DNA of 64,000 nucleotides from Alkalihalobacillus sp. LMS39 (GCF_022812285.1 NZ_CP093300.1:3224001-3288000); one strand, 5' to 3'; positions 23,688 through 33,481 are shown, numbered from the stretch's first letter. Made by a program: numbers and translations. The notes: generated by a model from the sequence alone, not told the origin.

Positions 23688-24680
23688 CTATAATCCAATC
23701 GTTTTTCTAACTTCTTTTAAAAACGGAACGGCTATTTCTCGAGCCCGTTCTGCTCCTTCTTGTAACACTCTATCTAATTGTGCTTTATCATTCATTAATT
23801 CATTATAAATGACTCGTGGTTCTTCAAGTTTTTCATTCAGAATGGTAAATAACTCCTGTTTTGCCTCCCCCCAACTAATTCCATCATAAAAATACTGTCT
23901 CATTTTTTCTGTATGTTCACTCGAAGCAAATTCTTTATAAATCGTAAAAATTAAAGATTGTTCAGGGTCTTTTCGTTCATTTGGTTGGCTAGAATCAGTC
24001 GTGATTTTATTAACTAATTTTTTCAAAGTTTCTTTTTGTGCAAACAATGGAATCGTATTTCCATAGCTTTTGCTCATTTTCCTTCCATCTAGACCAGGTA
24101 AGACCGCTTGTTTTCCTACTTGAGATTGTGGCAATGTGAATAGATGGCCATATTGGGAATTAAACGAGGTAGCGATGTCTCTTGCAATTTCAATATGTTG
24201 GATTTGGTCGCGTCCAACCGGAACTTCATTCGCTTGAAACAATAAAATATCAGCCGCCATTTAAATCGGATAAGAAAATATCCCCATATTGACACTATAA
24301 TCTTGGTCATAGCCTTGGTCTATATTTTGCTCTTTTATCGCTTTATAAGCATGGGCTCGATTCATTAATCCTTTAGAAGAAAAACAGGATAAAATCCACA
24401 CAAGTTCAAAAATCTCTGGAATATCTGATTGACGATAAAAGATACAGCGTTTCGGATTTAAGCCTAACGCAAGCCATGCAGCTGCAATCCCATATGAATA
24501 TTCTTGTAATGATTGTTGTTCATGCACTTTCGTAAGTGCATGATAGTCAGCAATGAAATACATCGGGTTCACATTTTCATGTTTTGCAATTTGCAACGCT
24601 GGTTTAATTGCGCCGATATAATTGCCTAAATGTAATTCCCCTGTTGCTTTAATGCCTGTAAGCACAGTTTGTTTGACCAT
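23688..24680 (-). pseudogene. trpS: Tryptophanyl-tRNA synthetase interrupted by an in-frame TAA
   Basis: This class I aminoacyl-tRNA synthetase charges tRNA-Trp. Residues 1-139 (24680-24264, stop 24263-24261) contain the HIGH-type motif GELHLGNYIGAIKP and end at GIFSYPI. A TAA then replaces the Leu codon expected before MAADILL. Frame and sequence continue at ATG 24260 for 190 residues with the KMSKS motif GRKMSKSYGN. The sum with the lost Leu is 330 residues, the normal length. A single T-to-A change (TTA to TAA) explains it. The second half could only be made by reinitiation at TAAATG, which has no ribosome binding site. Alternatives are a sequencing error or a second trpS elsewhere. An intact T-box leader precedes the gene. 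Confidence 0.85.
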
Positions 24681-24704
24681 CTGTCATCCTCCTTTTTATT
24701 CATA

Positions 24705-24945
24705 TACAACACAAAAAGGGCTTCTTATCCTTATAGAAAAGGACGAGAAACCCGTGGTGCCACCTTCATTCGCTTTTTAAAAGCGCGCTTTAGACGTACG
24801 GAACAAGAAACGTTCGATACGCTGTCTTTTTTAACGGTAAGACACCCGCCACGCCTACTCTTTGTTCAGCCTGGAAGCTCAGAAATCCATTCAACTATTG
24901 TCCCACACTGATTCACACCATCCATCAGCTCTCTTTAGTGTTTCA
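24705..24945 (-). promoter_or_regulatory. T-box riboswitch with Trp specifier
   Basis: The leader senses uncharged tRNA-Trp. Reading on the minus strand, AGAGAGC (stem I start, about 24930) and GATGGTGTGAA-like loop sequence are followed by the specifier TGG at 24889-24887. The invariant T-box AAGGTGGCACCACGGG lies at 24766-24751. A terminator (GGGTTTCTCGTCC..AAGGATAAGAAGCCC plus TTTTT) ends near 24712. All elements needed for antitermination are present, so the leader looks functional even though the gene is broken. Confidence 0.85.
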
Positions 24946-25000
24946 ATAATCTACTCTTTTTCGTCATTGCTTACTTAAAATTTTTTTTACAAGTATACCT

Positions 25001-25510
25001 TTATGTTTCGACTGGAACAATAGGATTTTTGGCTTGTTTTTTTAACTGCGCTTCCACTTCTTTAAACTGCCGATACATCATGACTCGCCAAGGAATAATC
25101 ATCGCATAAGCTAGTAAGAAAAACATTCCACCTAGTTCTTCAACGCTGATTGAATCACCAATGATGATTTTAAAAGCAACCCGAAGGAGCAACAATCCTG
25201 TTAATATAAATATAAATGCTTTTGACCTTTTTAAATATATTTTATTTTCTTTTATTTCAAACTTAGACGTTCGAATTAAAAGAAAAGAAAATCCAAATCC
25301 AACTAATAAAGCAAAGACGACTTCTATTGTTGTCGGGATTGTCGGTTCATATAAAAACATTAAGAACCCTGTTGACATAAACAATGGAGGTAAAATAATT
25401 TTTTTTACAGTCGCCGGCTTTTTCGTCGCCTTTAACCGAATAATCATAGCCATTGTCCCCATAAATAAAGCACCGATAGTTGTTATCATAAGAAGTAATG
25501 AGTCCGTCAT
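25001..25510 (-). CDS. ccdC: CcdC family membrane protein (YneJ)
   Basis: This integral membrane protein has 169 residues with about five helices, starting MTDSLLLMITTIGALFMGTMAMIIRLKA. PPLFMSTGFLMFLYEP, FALLVGFGFSFLLIRTSKFEI, FIFILTGLLLLRVAFKI and GMFFLLAYAMIIPWRVMMYRQFK follow. It belongs to the CcdC/DUF1453 family, encoded with cytochrome c biogenesis gene ccdA in B. subtilis and of unclear function. ATG 25510 is preferred because AAAGGAGGG lies 12 nt upstream; an in-frame ATG at 25537 precedes the site. ccdA is absent from this window. Confidence 0.8.
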   Translation of the reverse strand: MTDSLLLMITTIGALFMGTMAMIIRLKATKKPATVKKIILPPLFMSTGFLMFLYEPTIPTTIEVVFALLVGFGFSFLLIRTSKFEIKENKIYLKRSKAFIFILTGLLLLRVAFKIIIGDSISVEELGGMFFLLAYAMIIPWRVMMYRQFKEVEAQLKKQAKNPIVPVET

Positions 25511-25604
25511 CCGATTTGAATCCCTCCTTTTTGTCATATCCTTTTTGCGATAATTCTACGATACCACTTCTGGACAAGCTAGGCAATCTTGATGACGAGC
25601 AAAA

Positions 25605-25670
25605 AGAAGAACGGAACGATTCTCGTCATCACAAACCGAGAATATCATTCCGCTCTTCCCCTCGTTATCA
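25605..25670. terminator. Long imperfect hairpin after copZ
   Basis: AGAAGAACGGAACGATTCTCG pairs imperfectly with CGAGAATATCATTCCGCTCTTC around a short loop. It lies just after the copZ stop and is the only candidate end for the copper operon, but it lacks a long T run. Confidence 0.4.
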
Positions 25671-25676
25671 TGCTAT

Positions 25677-25886
25677 TTATTTGATGACGTCATAACCTAA
25701 TTCTTCAATATTCGCTTCAATGTCAGAAATCTTTACTTTTGACTCATCATACTCTACTGTCACTTCTTTGTTCTCAAGATTGACTAAAGCACGTTCTACA
25801 CCAGTTACTTTCGCTAATCCACCTTCCACTGTTGCTACACAATGGCCACAACTCATACCTTCTACTTTAACTATTGTTTTTGACAT
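25677..25886 (-). CDS. copZ: Copper chaperone CopZ
   Basis: This 69-residue HMA-domain chaperone hands Cu(I) to CopA. The metal site is GMSCGHC at residues 10-16 (Cys13, Cys16), followed by the ferredoxin-like fold through VNLENKEVTVEYDESKV to the C-terminal GYDVIK. ATG 25886 is preferred because AAAGGAGATG lies 8 nt upstream; the in-frame ATG at 25895 overlaps that site. It is the third gene of csoR-copA-copZ, 18 nt after copA. Confidence 0.92.
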   Translation of the reverse strand: MSKTIVKVEGMSCGHCVATVEGGLAKVTGVERALVNLENKEVTVEYDESKVKISDIEANIEELGYDVIK

Positions 25887-25904
25887 GTACTTCATCTCCT
25901 TTTA

Positions 25905-28277
25905 TTATTTCACCCGCTTTAGTCTAAGGGCGTTACTCACAACAGAAACAGAGCTAAACGCCATTGCTGCTCCTGCAATCCAGGGCGCTAACAATCCCGC
26001 TGCAGCAATAGGTAATCCTATAGAATTATAAAGAAACGCCCAAAATAAGTTTTGCTTTATATTTCTTATTGTCAGCTTACTTAGCCGCACCGCTTCTGCA
26101 ACAGAACGTAAGTCTTCGTTCATCAATGTAATATCAGCGGCTTCAATTGCGACATCCGTACCTGTCCCAATGGCGATTCCAACATCAGCAAGAGCAAGTG
26201 CTGGAGCATCATTTATTCCATCTCCCACCATAATAACACGTTTTCCTTCACCTTTTAGCTGTTCCACTTTACTCGCTTTTTCTTCGGGAAGGACTTCGGC
26301 AAATACATTTGTAATCCCAACTTCAGCAGCAATTGCTTTTGCCGTTCGAGCGTTATCCCCCGTAATTAAGTAAAGCTCAAAACCTTGTTCGGCTAATAAC
26401 GTCACAGCTTGTTTGGCTGTGTCTTTTATTTGATCAGCAACAGCCATAACGCCAGCCACTTCTTGCTCTACCGAAATGAACATTGCCGTTTTCCCTTGTT
26501 CTTCTAATTCAGTAGCAATAGGTTCTATTTTGCTTATATTTAAGTCATTTTCGGTTAAAAAACGACGGGTTCCAATGAGAACTAGTTTTTCATTAACGAT
26601 TCCTTTTATACCCCTACCAGGTACTGCTTCAAACTGCTGGACTTCGGGTAACTCTAGTTTCTCCGCTGCTTTCACAATCGCTTGACCTAGTGGGTGTTCT
26701 GATTGTTTTTCAAGTGCAGCTGCAATGGTGAGGATTTGATTTTCATTCATTGTCCCCGTAGTGACGATATTTGTTAATTCCGGCTTACCTTTTGTTAATG
26801 TTCCCGTTTTATCAAACAAAATCGTATCTGCTTTATGTGCCGTTTCAAGCTGTTCCCCGCCTTTAAATAATATCCCATGACTAGCGCCTCTCCCTGTTCC
26901 AACCATAATCGATGTAGGTGTCGCTAATCCAAGCGCACAAGGACACGCAATAACAAGAACAGCCGTAAAATTAATTAAAGCTTCTTGGAATGTCGCTCCT
27001 AAGAAGAAATACCATAAGACAAATGATAGAACGGCAATAGAGACCGCAATCGGGACAAAGTACCCTGAAATTTTATCGACCAAGCGTTGGATAGGTGCTT
27101 TTGACGTTTGTGCTTCTTCAACGATTTTAATAATTTGTGCTAGAGTGGAGTCTTTCCCTACTCTCGTTGCTTCCATTGTAAAGCTGCCGTGCTTATTTAT
27201 CGTAGCGCCAATGACGGTATCACCGACCGTTCGATCAACAGGAATACTTTCTCCTGTAACCATTGATTCATCAATCGAGGAATAGCCTGAGGCAATCACT
27301 CCGTCTACAGGTACTTTTTCTCCTGGTTTAACAAGTAATATATCCCCGATTTTAACAGCCTCAATGTCTACTTCTTGTTCTGTCCCATCAACAATAATGG
27401 TTGCTTTTTTTGCTTGGAGTTGAATTAAAGAACGAATTGCTTCAGAGGTTTTCCCTTTCGCTCTTGCTTCTAGCAATTTCCCAAGTAGAATTAACGTAAT
27501 GATAATTGCACTTGTTTCAAAAAACAAATAGATTTCACCTTGGAGCACAAGCCATACTGAATAAAAATACGCTGCTGATGTTCCCATGGCAACGAGAACA
27601 TCCATGTTTGCTCCTTTGTTTTTAAGAGCGTGATAAGCGCCTCGGTAAAATTGCCACCCAGCATAAAATTGAACCGGTGTTGCAAGCGCCCATTGTAAAT
27701 ATCCGTTCATTAGCCAATGTGGGAGTACCATGCGACTCGTTACAAAATGGTCAATCATCGTAATAAACAAAGGAATGGAAAAAAACAAGGCAATAAAAAA
27801 CTTTAACCGTTGTGCAGAAAGTTCATCTGTCTTTTTTTCGTTTGTCTCATTTCGTTTCTGCTCAGCTACTGCCTGAAAACCAATATCCTCAATTTTTTCA
27901 AAAATAGTATCTTTTGTTACAACACCTTGATAATACGTGACAGCGCCGCGCTCTAATGGCAAGTTCACTTGAATGGATTCAACGCCTTCCACCTTGCCAA
28001 TGACTTTTTCAATTCGGCTTGAACACGCTGCACATGTCATTCCTTTAATCTGAAATTCTGCTTTCTGTACTGGAACTTGAAATCCTGCGTTTTCAATTTT
28101 CCCAATGACATCAGCAATCTGAACACGATTATCTTCTATTGATATGGCTGCCTGTTCTAACGGTAAGTTCACGGTTGCTGATACACCATCTGTTTTATTT
28201 AACACTTTTTCAATTCGACTCGAGCATGCCGCACATGTCATCCCTTTAATCGGAATTTGAATTTGTTTACCTGACAT
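25905..28277 (-). CDS. copA: Cu(I)-exporting P1B-type ATPase CopA
   Basis: It pumps Cu(I) out of the cytoplasm using ATP. The protein has 790 residues. Two N-terminal HMA domains (GMTCAAC at about 12-18 and 80-86) are followed by eight membrane helices with the CPC ion site in [13 protein letters not shown] near residue 445. MVTGESIPV is the actuator, DKTGTLTKG carries the phosphorylated Asp, SEHPLGQAI is the nucleotide-domain HP motif and [16 protein letters not shown] is the hinge. It is the standard two-HMA form of Bacillus and is complete. It lies 13 nt after csoR. Confidence 0.95.
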   Translation of the reverse strand: MSGKQIQIPIKGMTCAACSSRIEKVLNKTDGVSATVNLPLEQAAISIEDNRVQIADVIGKIENAGFQVPVQKAEFQIKGMTCAACSSRIEKVIGKVEGVESIQVNLPLERGAVTYYQGVVTKDTIFEKIEDIGFQAVAEQKRNETNEKKTDELSAQRLKFFIALFFSIPLFITMIDHFVTSRMVLPHWLMNGYLQWALATPVQFYAGWQFYRGAYHALKNKGANMDVLVAMGTSAAYFYSVWLVLQGEIYLFFETSAIIITLILLGKLLEARAKGKTSEAIRSLIQLQAKKATIIVDGTEQEVDIEAVKIGDILLVKPGEKVPVDGVIASGYSSIDESMVTGESIPVDRTVGDTVIGATINKHGSFTMEATRVGKDSTLAQIIKIVEEAQTSKAPIQRLVDKISGYFVPIAVSIAVLSFVLWYFFLGATFQEALINFTAVLVIACPCALGLATPTSIMVGTGRGASHGILFKGGEQLETAHKADTILFDKTGTLTKGKPELTNIVTTGTMNENQILTIAAALEKQSEHPLGQAIVKAAEKLELPEVQQFEAVPGRGIKGIVNEKLVLIGTRRFLTENDLNISKIEPIATELEEQGKTAMFISVEQEVAGVMAVADQIKDTAKQAVTLLAEQGFELYLITGDNARTAKAIAAEVGITNVFAEVLPEEKASKVEQLKGEGKRVIMVGDGINDAPALALADVGIAIGTGTDVAIEAADITLMNEDLRSVAEAVRLSKLTIRNIKQNLFWAFLYNSIGLPIAAAGLLAPWIAGAAMAFSSVSVVSNALRLKRVK

Positions 28278-28290
28278 GACGTTTCACCTC

Positions 28291-28614
28291 CTACGATTTA
28301 GAAAATTGATGAATCACTTTCATTAATTCCTCAATCGCCTCGTCACCTTGATTCGATTTTATTGCATTTGAAACACAACCACGCGTGTGTTGTTCAAGCA
28401 TTGAATATCCTACTTTTTTTAACGCTGCACTTACAGCGGATAATTGTACGAGTACATCCACACAGTATCGATCGTCCTCTACCATTTTTTGAATACCTCT
28501 TACTTGACCTTCAATTCTTTTTAGTCGTTTTACTAACTGGTCTTTTTGCTCTTTAGATTTCCCTAAGCTCCCATGTCGGTCCGGCTGTAAATCAATATGT
28601 AAATCATCTCGCAT
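28291..28614 (-). CDS. csoR: Copper-sensing repressor CsoR
   Basis: This 107-residue all-helical repressor leaves DNA when Cu(I) binds its Cys-His-Cys site. The three ligands are visible as Cys51 (DDRYC), His76 (LEQHTRGC) and Cys80. Conserved segments include RLKRIEGQVRGIQKM and DVLVQLSAVSAALKKVG. ATG 28614 is 8 nt after GGAGG; the upstream GTG lies inside the ribosome binding site. It is the first gene of the copper operon and is autoregulated through the operator at 28640. Confidence 0.93.
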   Translation of the reverse strand: MRDDLHIDLQPDRHGSLGKSKEQKDQLVKRLKRIEGQVRGIQKMVEDDRYCVDVLVQLSAVSAALKKVGYSMLEQHTRGCVSNAIKSNQGDEAIEELMKVIHQFSKS

Positions 28615-28637
28615 TGTAAGCACCTCCTATTACAGTT

Positions 28638-28667
28638 ACTATACCCCCGTATGGTATATTTGGTCAA
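28638..28667 (-). promoter_or_regulatory. csoR-copA-copZ promoter with CsoR operator
   Basis: On the minus strand TTGACC (28667-28662) and TATAGT (28643-28638) are separated by 18 nt. The spacer holds the pseudo-palindrome TATACCATACGGGGGTATA (28658-28640), a typical G/C-tract CsoR operator flanked by TATA arms. Repressor binding would block polymerase directly. Confidence 0.8.
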
Positions 28668-28768
28668 GAAAAAAGTTTTTATATTTTATTTCTGTTCTTC
28701 TATTGTTCTTATATCCATTTTTTTGTATAATTTTTAATAGATGTTAGGAGAAGAGGGAGCCATTACTC

Positions 28769-28951
28769 GTGGAAAATAAATTACTAGCTGCTATTGAAGA
28801 AAAGCGCACGGAATTAATAGAAATTGGATTACGACATGGACTCGACTCGTCATTGGCTCTTAAGCTAAGCCAAGAATTGGACAAACTATTAAACCGTTAC
28901 AACGAATCTTACGTTCATCCTCACTATAAAAATAAGAAGATGAAAGTATAA
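28769..28951 (+). CDS. Spo0E-like aspartyl-phosphate phosphatase
   Basis: This 60-residue protein is a two-helix hairpin: KLLAAIEEKRTELIEIGLRHGL and ALKLSQELDKLLNRYNE. The SQELD motif is the catalytic signature of the Spo0E family, which dephosphorylates Spo0A~P and so delays sporulation. The start is GTG behind GAGGGAG. It stands alone, divergent from the copper operon and ending at a very strong terminator. Its specific target (Spo0A or another regulator) is inferred. Confidence 0.85.
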   Translation: MENKLLAAIEEKRTELIEIGLRHGLDSSLALKLSQELDKLLNRYNESYVHPHYKNKKMKV

Positions 28952-28965
28952 TATATCGCTACACT

Positions 28966-28998
28966 AGAAAGAGCGTATTCAATGAATACGCTCTTTCT
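28966..28998. terminator. Strong bidirectional terminator
   Basis: A perfect 15-bp stem AGAAAGAGCGTATTC / GAATACGCTCTTTCT with a 3-nt loop lies between the Spo0E-like gene and the ABC transporter. Confidence 0.9.
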
Positions 28999-30786
28999 TT
29001 ATTTCAGAATCACCTCGGCTCCACCTTGTTGGAGTAAATACATTTTATGATATAAGCCTTCTTTTTGCAGCAGCTGTTGATGATTTCCTCTTTCTACAAT
29101 TTCTCCTTGATGCAGTACTAGAATTTCATCTGCATCTTTAATTGTTGATAAGCGATGGGCAATAGCAATCGTCGTGCGACCTTCTCGCATTCGATGTAGA
29201 GCATGTTGTATCGCTTCTTCTGTTTCTGTATCTACACTTGCCGTTGCTTCATCTAAAACAAGAACTTTAGGTTTTAATGCCATGGTTCTGGCAAAAGACA
29301 AGAGTTGTCGCTGTCCACTTGACAATGTTGAACCTCTTTCCGCGACAGGAGCATGATACCCCCCTGGTAAATGTTGAATAAAAGAATCTGCATGAACAAA
29401 ACGAGCTGCTTCCACCACTTCTTCGTCTGTCATCGTTTCATTGTGTAAACGAATATTGGAAGCAATATCCCCCGTATACATAAATGGGTCTTGTAATACG
29501 AGACCTATATTTTGCCTGATTTCATCATTAGAATAAGCTTCTAACCGTTGGCCATCAATATAAACTTCTCCTTTTTGTAGAGAATAAAACCTCATCAACA
29601 CATTCACAATTGAGCTTTTCCCACTTCCAGTATGACCAACTAACGCTAATGTTTGCCCTTTTTTCACGGTAAAAGAAATGTTTTTCAACACTTCTGTTTT
29701 GCCATCATAGGAAAAACTAACATTACGAAACTCAACTTCTCCTTCTTCCATTTTCGGATGAGCCGAACCGATTTTTTCAGGTGCTAACTCATCATGATCG
29801 ACTAATGTAAAAACTCGGCCGGCTGAAACAATGGCTTGCTGGAATAAAGACAACCGCATCATCAACTGATTCACAGGTTCAAAAAAGCGATCTAAATAAT
29901 TCACAAACGCATATAACACCCCGATTTCAACAGGGCTATTTAACGAGATAATGGAAAAATAACTGAGGACAATCATCAAAGCCACAATAGCAATAAAATC
30001 AACAGCTGGCCTGAGAAGTAGTCCATCTAATTTCATATTTTTCAACCATGCCTGTTGATGCTGGTCATTGATGTCTTCAAATTCTTTTCTCATCCGTTTT
30101 TCTTGTCTAAAAATTTGAATGATAGCCATCCCTTGAATGGACTCGTTTAACTTTCCATTGAGTTGACTTAACCGCTCACTCATATCTGCATAAAAACGAG
30201 AACTAAATTTTCGATAGGTTTTCATGACGATATAAATTAAAGGAAGCAAAAATAAACAGAAAAACGCTAACTGAGGGTTTAAGTAAAACATAGCAACAAA
30301 AATCCCTATTAAAAATATGAAATTTTGGACAAATGTGGCTAACACCGTGACATATAATTCTTTTACCGCTTCTGTATCATTCGTAATTCTCGAAACGAGT
30401 CCCCCTGCAGGTGTACGGTCAAAAAAAGATAATCCTAACCGCTGCACCTTTGAGAACACATCCATGCGAATTTCGCGAATGATGGATAGCGCCACTTTAT
30501 GAAAAAGAAAGAGTTGTACATAATTACATATGACAGAACCGACATGTAAACCAAGGTATACTATTGTTAGTGTAACGATTGCAGTCGTATCGAAAATTCT
30601 TGGCGTAAGATAATCATCAATAAATATTTTAATTAAAATCGGCCCCATAATTTCAGCACTCGTACCTAGTAATAGCAACAAAAAAGCGATAATGAGAAGA
30701 CCCTTATGTTTTTTTGTATAAGATAATAACCGGCGAAACACTTTTTTTTGGTCTTTTGCTGTTAATACTTTATCTTTATGTTGCAC
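28999..30786 (-). CDS. ABC exporter half-transporter with canonical Walker B (BmrD/YheH-like)
   Basis: This 595-residue fused membrane and ATPase subunit has six helices over about residues 25-310, then an ATPase domain. It contains VGHTGSGKSSIVN (Walker A), VLVLDEATASVD (Walker B with catalytic Glu) and a non-consensus signature LSSGQRQLLS. Combined with the partner at 30776 it gives one normal and one degenerate ATP site, as in heterodimeric multidrug exporters. GTG 30786 follows GGAGGTG by 6 nt and overlaps the partner gene by 11 nt, so the subunits are translationally coupled. The transported substrate is unknown; drug or lipid export is the family expectation. Confidence 0.85.
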   Translation of the reverse strand: MQHKDKVLTAKDQKKVFRRLLSYTKKHKGLLIIAFLLLLLGTSAEIMGPILIKIFIDDYLTPRIFDTTAIVTLTIVYLGLHVGSVICNYVQLFLFHKVALSIIREIRMDVFSKVQRLGLSFFDRTPAGGLVSRITNDTEAVKELYVTVLATFVQNFIFLIGIFVAMFYLNPQLAFFCLFLLPLIYIVMKTYRKFSSRFYADMSERLSQLNGKLNESIQGMAIIQIFRQEKRMRKEFEDINDQHQQAWLKNMKLDGLLLRPAVDFIAIVALMIVLSYFSIISLNSPVEIGVLYAFVNYLDRFFEPVNQLMMRLSLFQQAIVSAGRVFTLVDHDELAPEKIGSAHPKMEEGEVEFRNVSFSYDGKTEVLKNISFTVKKGQTLALVGHTGSGKSSIVNVLMRFYSLQKGEVYIDGQRLEAYSNDEIRQNIGLVLQDPFMYTGDIASNIRLHNETMTDEEVVEAARFVHADSFIQHLPGGYHAPVAERGSTLSSGQRQLLSFARTMALKPKVLVLDEATASVDTETEEAIQHALHRMREGRTTIAIAHRLSTIKDADEILVLHQGEIVERGNHQQLLQKEGLYHKMYLLQQGGAEVILK

Positions 30787-32536
30787 GGTTATCACCTCCC
30801 ATTTCCACGATCGACTCAAGCTGCTGTTGATCATACATTTTTCGGTACCATCCTCTTTGGTTCATGAGGTCCTCATGTGTTCCACGTTCAATAATCTGTC
30901 CTTCATCTAAAACAACGATTACATCGGCATGCTTAATCGCACTTAAACGATGAGCAGTAATAAAGGTTGTTTTATTTTGACGATTTTGACGAAGAGACAT
31001 TAAAATTTGTTCTTCTGTCTTGGCATCGACAGCCGAAAGAGAGTCATCTAACATTAATATATTTGGATTCACTAATAAAGCACGAGCAATGGATATTCGC
31101 TGTTTTTGTCCGCCCGATAAAGTGACGCCCCGCTCCCCAACGACAGTTTCATATCCTTCTGGAAAGCGAATAATATCGTCATGAATCGCAGCTAACTTAC
31201 TGACCGCGATAATTTCACTCATCGTTGCCTCTGGTTTTCCAAAGGCAATATTATCAGCAATCGTGGCCGAAAATAAAAAGTGATCCTGTGGAACATATCC
31301 CATTCCTTTTCGTAATGCATCAAATGAGTATTGCTCAATCGGTTGATTTTCTAATAATATTGTTCCATTAACTACATCAAATTGCCTGAGTAATAACTTT
31401 AACAGTGTCGTTTTTCCACTTCCTGTTTTCCCGACAATACCTAATGTTTCTCCCTGTTTCACGGTAATATTAATATCTTGTAAAGTTGTTTGATGCTCAT
31501 CATATGAAAAGGATTGAAGATTGTACTGAATCGTACCTGTAGGGATATGAGTATATTTCGCGTCTTCTTCCGTAATTTCTTGCTTGACTTGTAATAAACT
31601 CGAGACACGGTCATACGACGCCCGTCCACGTTCAACAATATTAAATAAATAACCAAATGCAAGCATCGGCCATATAAGTAAACCTAAATAAATTGTAAAG
31701 CTCGTCAATTGCCCTATCGTAAGCTCATCTGCAATCACATATCGCGCTCCAAAAAAGATAGCTAAAAAATACGAGATTCCAACGATAAGAGAAATCGTCG
31801 GATCAAATAAAGCATCCACTTTAGCTACTGCGATATTTTTGTTTACAACTTCATCAGATTTTTTCCGAAAAGCTTTGATTTCAGCTTCTTCTTGACCAAA
31901 TGCTTTAGTTACCCGCATACCTGTCATACTTTCTTGTACTTTGTCATTTAATTCTGAAAATGAAGCTTGAGCAAAACCAAAGCGTTTATGAAGCATCGAA
32001 CCATAATAGCTTGTTGCGATTGCCATGATTGGCATCGGCAAAAGACTAATTAATGTAAGCTCCCAACTAATGGTAACCGCCATCGTAATAACAACAAATC
32101 CGCCCATTGTAATGGAGTCAACTAATGTGAGAACACCCGCCCCAGCGGTTTGCTCAATTGCCTTAATATCATTGGTGGAATGGGCCATTAAATCGCCTGT
32201 ACGCCGTTTCTGATAAAAACGGGACGACATTTTCGTAAAATGCTCGTACAATTGATTCCGTAAAAGTCGAGCTAAACGAATGGAAGCTCCAAAAATCATA
32301 ATCCGCCAAATGTAACGTAATATGTAAACAACGATCCCAATCCCAAGTAAAATCAACATCCATTGAAGAATGATGTCCTGTGTTAATGTCCCTTGTTCAA
32401 TATGATCGACAATCACCCCAACGACATATGGAGGGATTAACGATAAGATTGATACAGCAAGCAAGGTTACAATTCCGACTAAATATTTTTTCTTCTCTTG
32501 TTTAAAATACCACCATAAGTCCAGAAATACTTTCAT
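30776..32536 (-). CDS. ABC exporter half-transporter with degenerate Walker B (BmrC/YheI-like)
   Basis: This 586-residue protein has six membrane helices (about residues 15-300) followed by an ATPase domain. It has VGKTGSGKTTLLK (Walker A), a normal LSGGQKQRISIARA signature, and LMLDDSLSAVD, where Asp replaces the catalytic Glu after Walker B. Such a change marks the degenerate half of heterodimeric exporters like BmrC or TM287. The ligand region GDLMAHSTNDIKAIEQTAG is typical of the YheI branch. AGGAG precedes the ATG. No leader peptide resembling the BmrB attenuator was found in the 150 nt upstream, though I cannot exclude one. Confidence 0.85.
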   Translation of the reverse strand: MKVFLDLWWYFKQEKKKYLVGIVTLLAVSILSLIPPYVVGVIVDHIEQGTLTQDIILQWMLILLGIGIVVYILRYIWRIMIFGASIRLARLLRNQLYEHFTKMSSRFYQKRRTGDLMAHSTNDIKAIEQTAGAGVLTLVDSITMGGFVVITMAVTISWELTLISLLPMPIMAIATSYYGSMLHKRFGFAQASFSELNDKVQESMTGMRVTKAFGQEEAEIKAFRKKSDEVVNKNIAVAKVDALFDPTISLIVGISYFLAIFFGARYVIADELTIGQLTSFTIYLGLLIWPMLAFGYLFNIVERGRASYDRVSSLLQVKQEITEEDAKYTHIPTGTIQYNLQSFSYDEHQTTLQDINITVKQGETLGIVGKTGSGKTTLLKLLLRQFDVVNGTILLENQPIEQYSFDALRKGMGYVPQDHFLFSATIADNIAFGKPEATMSEIIAVSKLAAIHDDIIRFPEGYETVVGERGVTLSGGQKQRISIARALLVNPNILMLDDSLSAVDAKTEEQILMSLRQNRQNKTTFITAHRLSAIKHADVIVVLDEGQIIERGTHEDLMNQRGWYRKMYDQQQLESIVEMGGDNRAT

Positions 32537-32654
32537 TTCAGTTCTCCTAACGCATCTGTTTAAATAATTTCGTTACCCGAATAGTATTTATTGTAACAAC
32601 TCTCTCCTCATCTGGCTACAAGATTTTAGACCTACCTTTTCCTTTCCAAAAAAA

Positions 32655-32685
32655 TAAAAACACCCCTGTACTAGAGGTGCTTGTC
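32655..32685 (-). terminator. yneF terminator
   Basis: On the minus strand CACCTC / GGGGTG forms a stem followed by TTTTTATTTTTTT immediately after the yneF stop. Confidence 0.7.
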
Positions 32686-32690
32686 CTTCA

Positions 32691-32909
32691 TTATTTCGAC
32701 TGTTGCTTTTGCATCGCTTTCATCATTTGGTTAATTTTCTTTTGCGATGGATTTTGCCCCATTTGCATCATCATCATCCGTAACATTTGTTCATTAATGG
32801 GCGGGTTTTTCTTTAAATAATTCATCATTGTTTTGCGGGCAATGAAAAATCCAAGTGCAATACCTGCTAATAATGATAAGACGCCCACTAAAATATAAAT
32901 CCACAACAT
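32691..32909 (-). CDS. yneF: UPF0154 membrane protein YneF
   Basis: The protein has 72 residues. One N-terminal membrane helix ([23 protein letters not shown]) is followed by the conserved [42 protein letters not shown]. It is a conserved Bacillales protein of unknown function that follows sirA in B. subtilis, as here. The GGAGG ribosome site is well spaced. Confidence 0.92.
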   Translation of the reverse strand: MLWIYILVGVLSLLAGIALGFFIARKTMMNYLKKNPPINEQMLRMMMMQMGQNPSQKKINQMMKAMQKQQSK

Positions 32910-33040
32910 TGACTAATTTCCTCCTTCACTTCCTAAAAAATTGCACTTTCCATACAATTCAACTTATTATATCGTAACCACAACCGTAATTAAAGTCCCA
33001 ATGCAATTTTCTTCAAGAAGTGTATCAAAAATGTTTTGGC

Positions 33041-33481
33041 TTATATTAGTTTTACTTGTTTGATTGGATTTAACCAGCCAAAGCGAAAGTCGTTCATGTC
33101 CATAGCAAAGAAACAAGCATTATATTTACGAAGAACTTCAAAAAAGATCGTTTCTGCCTCATATCCTCCATCACTTGTTACAGTTATCATCGTAGGATTT
33201 AATGTCAATTCAGCCTGACTAAATGGTTGAGAAATACTAAGGTAATGTGTATTTTTAAATTGTTCGTAATTTTGATTACGTTTAAATGCTTGTCCAACTA
33301 ATTGTTGAAGTTGCAACGTAGAAATAGGCCGAGTGATAAACTCAATTTGTTTTTCATATATCGCTTTAAACTCAGTTGTTGCTTTTTTTTGTTCTAAAAA
33401 TAGGTGAAATAACTTCGACTCTTGTCCAAAATAATGTCTTGCTACTTCCTTTTCCATTAAATAAATGTCATAATGTCTCAT
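33041..33481 (-). CDS. sirA: Sporulation inhibitor of replication SirA (YneE)
   Basis: In B. subtilis SirA binds DnaA domain I to block new rounds of replication during sporulation. The protein here has 146 residues beginning MRHYDIYLMEKEVARHYFGQESKLFHLF, with the family's YFG segment and the C-terminal NACFFAMDMNDFRFGWLNPI. ATG 33481 follows GAGAGGG; the upstream ATG at 33502 is not supported. It lies between tkt and yneF exactly as in B. subtilis. In that species it is under Spo0A control; no 0A box was verified here. Confidence 0.85.
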   Translation of the reverse strand: MRHYDIYLMEKEVARHYFGQESKLFHLFLEQKKATTEFKAIYEKQIEFITRPISTLQLQQLVGQAFKRNQNYEQFKNTHYLSISQPFSQAELTLNPTMITVTSDGGYEAETIFFEVLRKYNACFFAMDMNDFRFGWLNPIKQVKLI

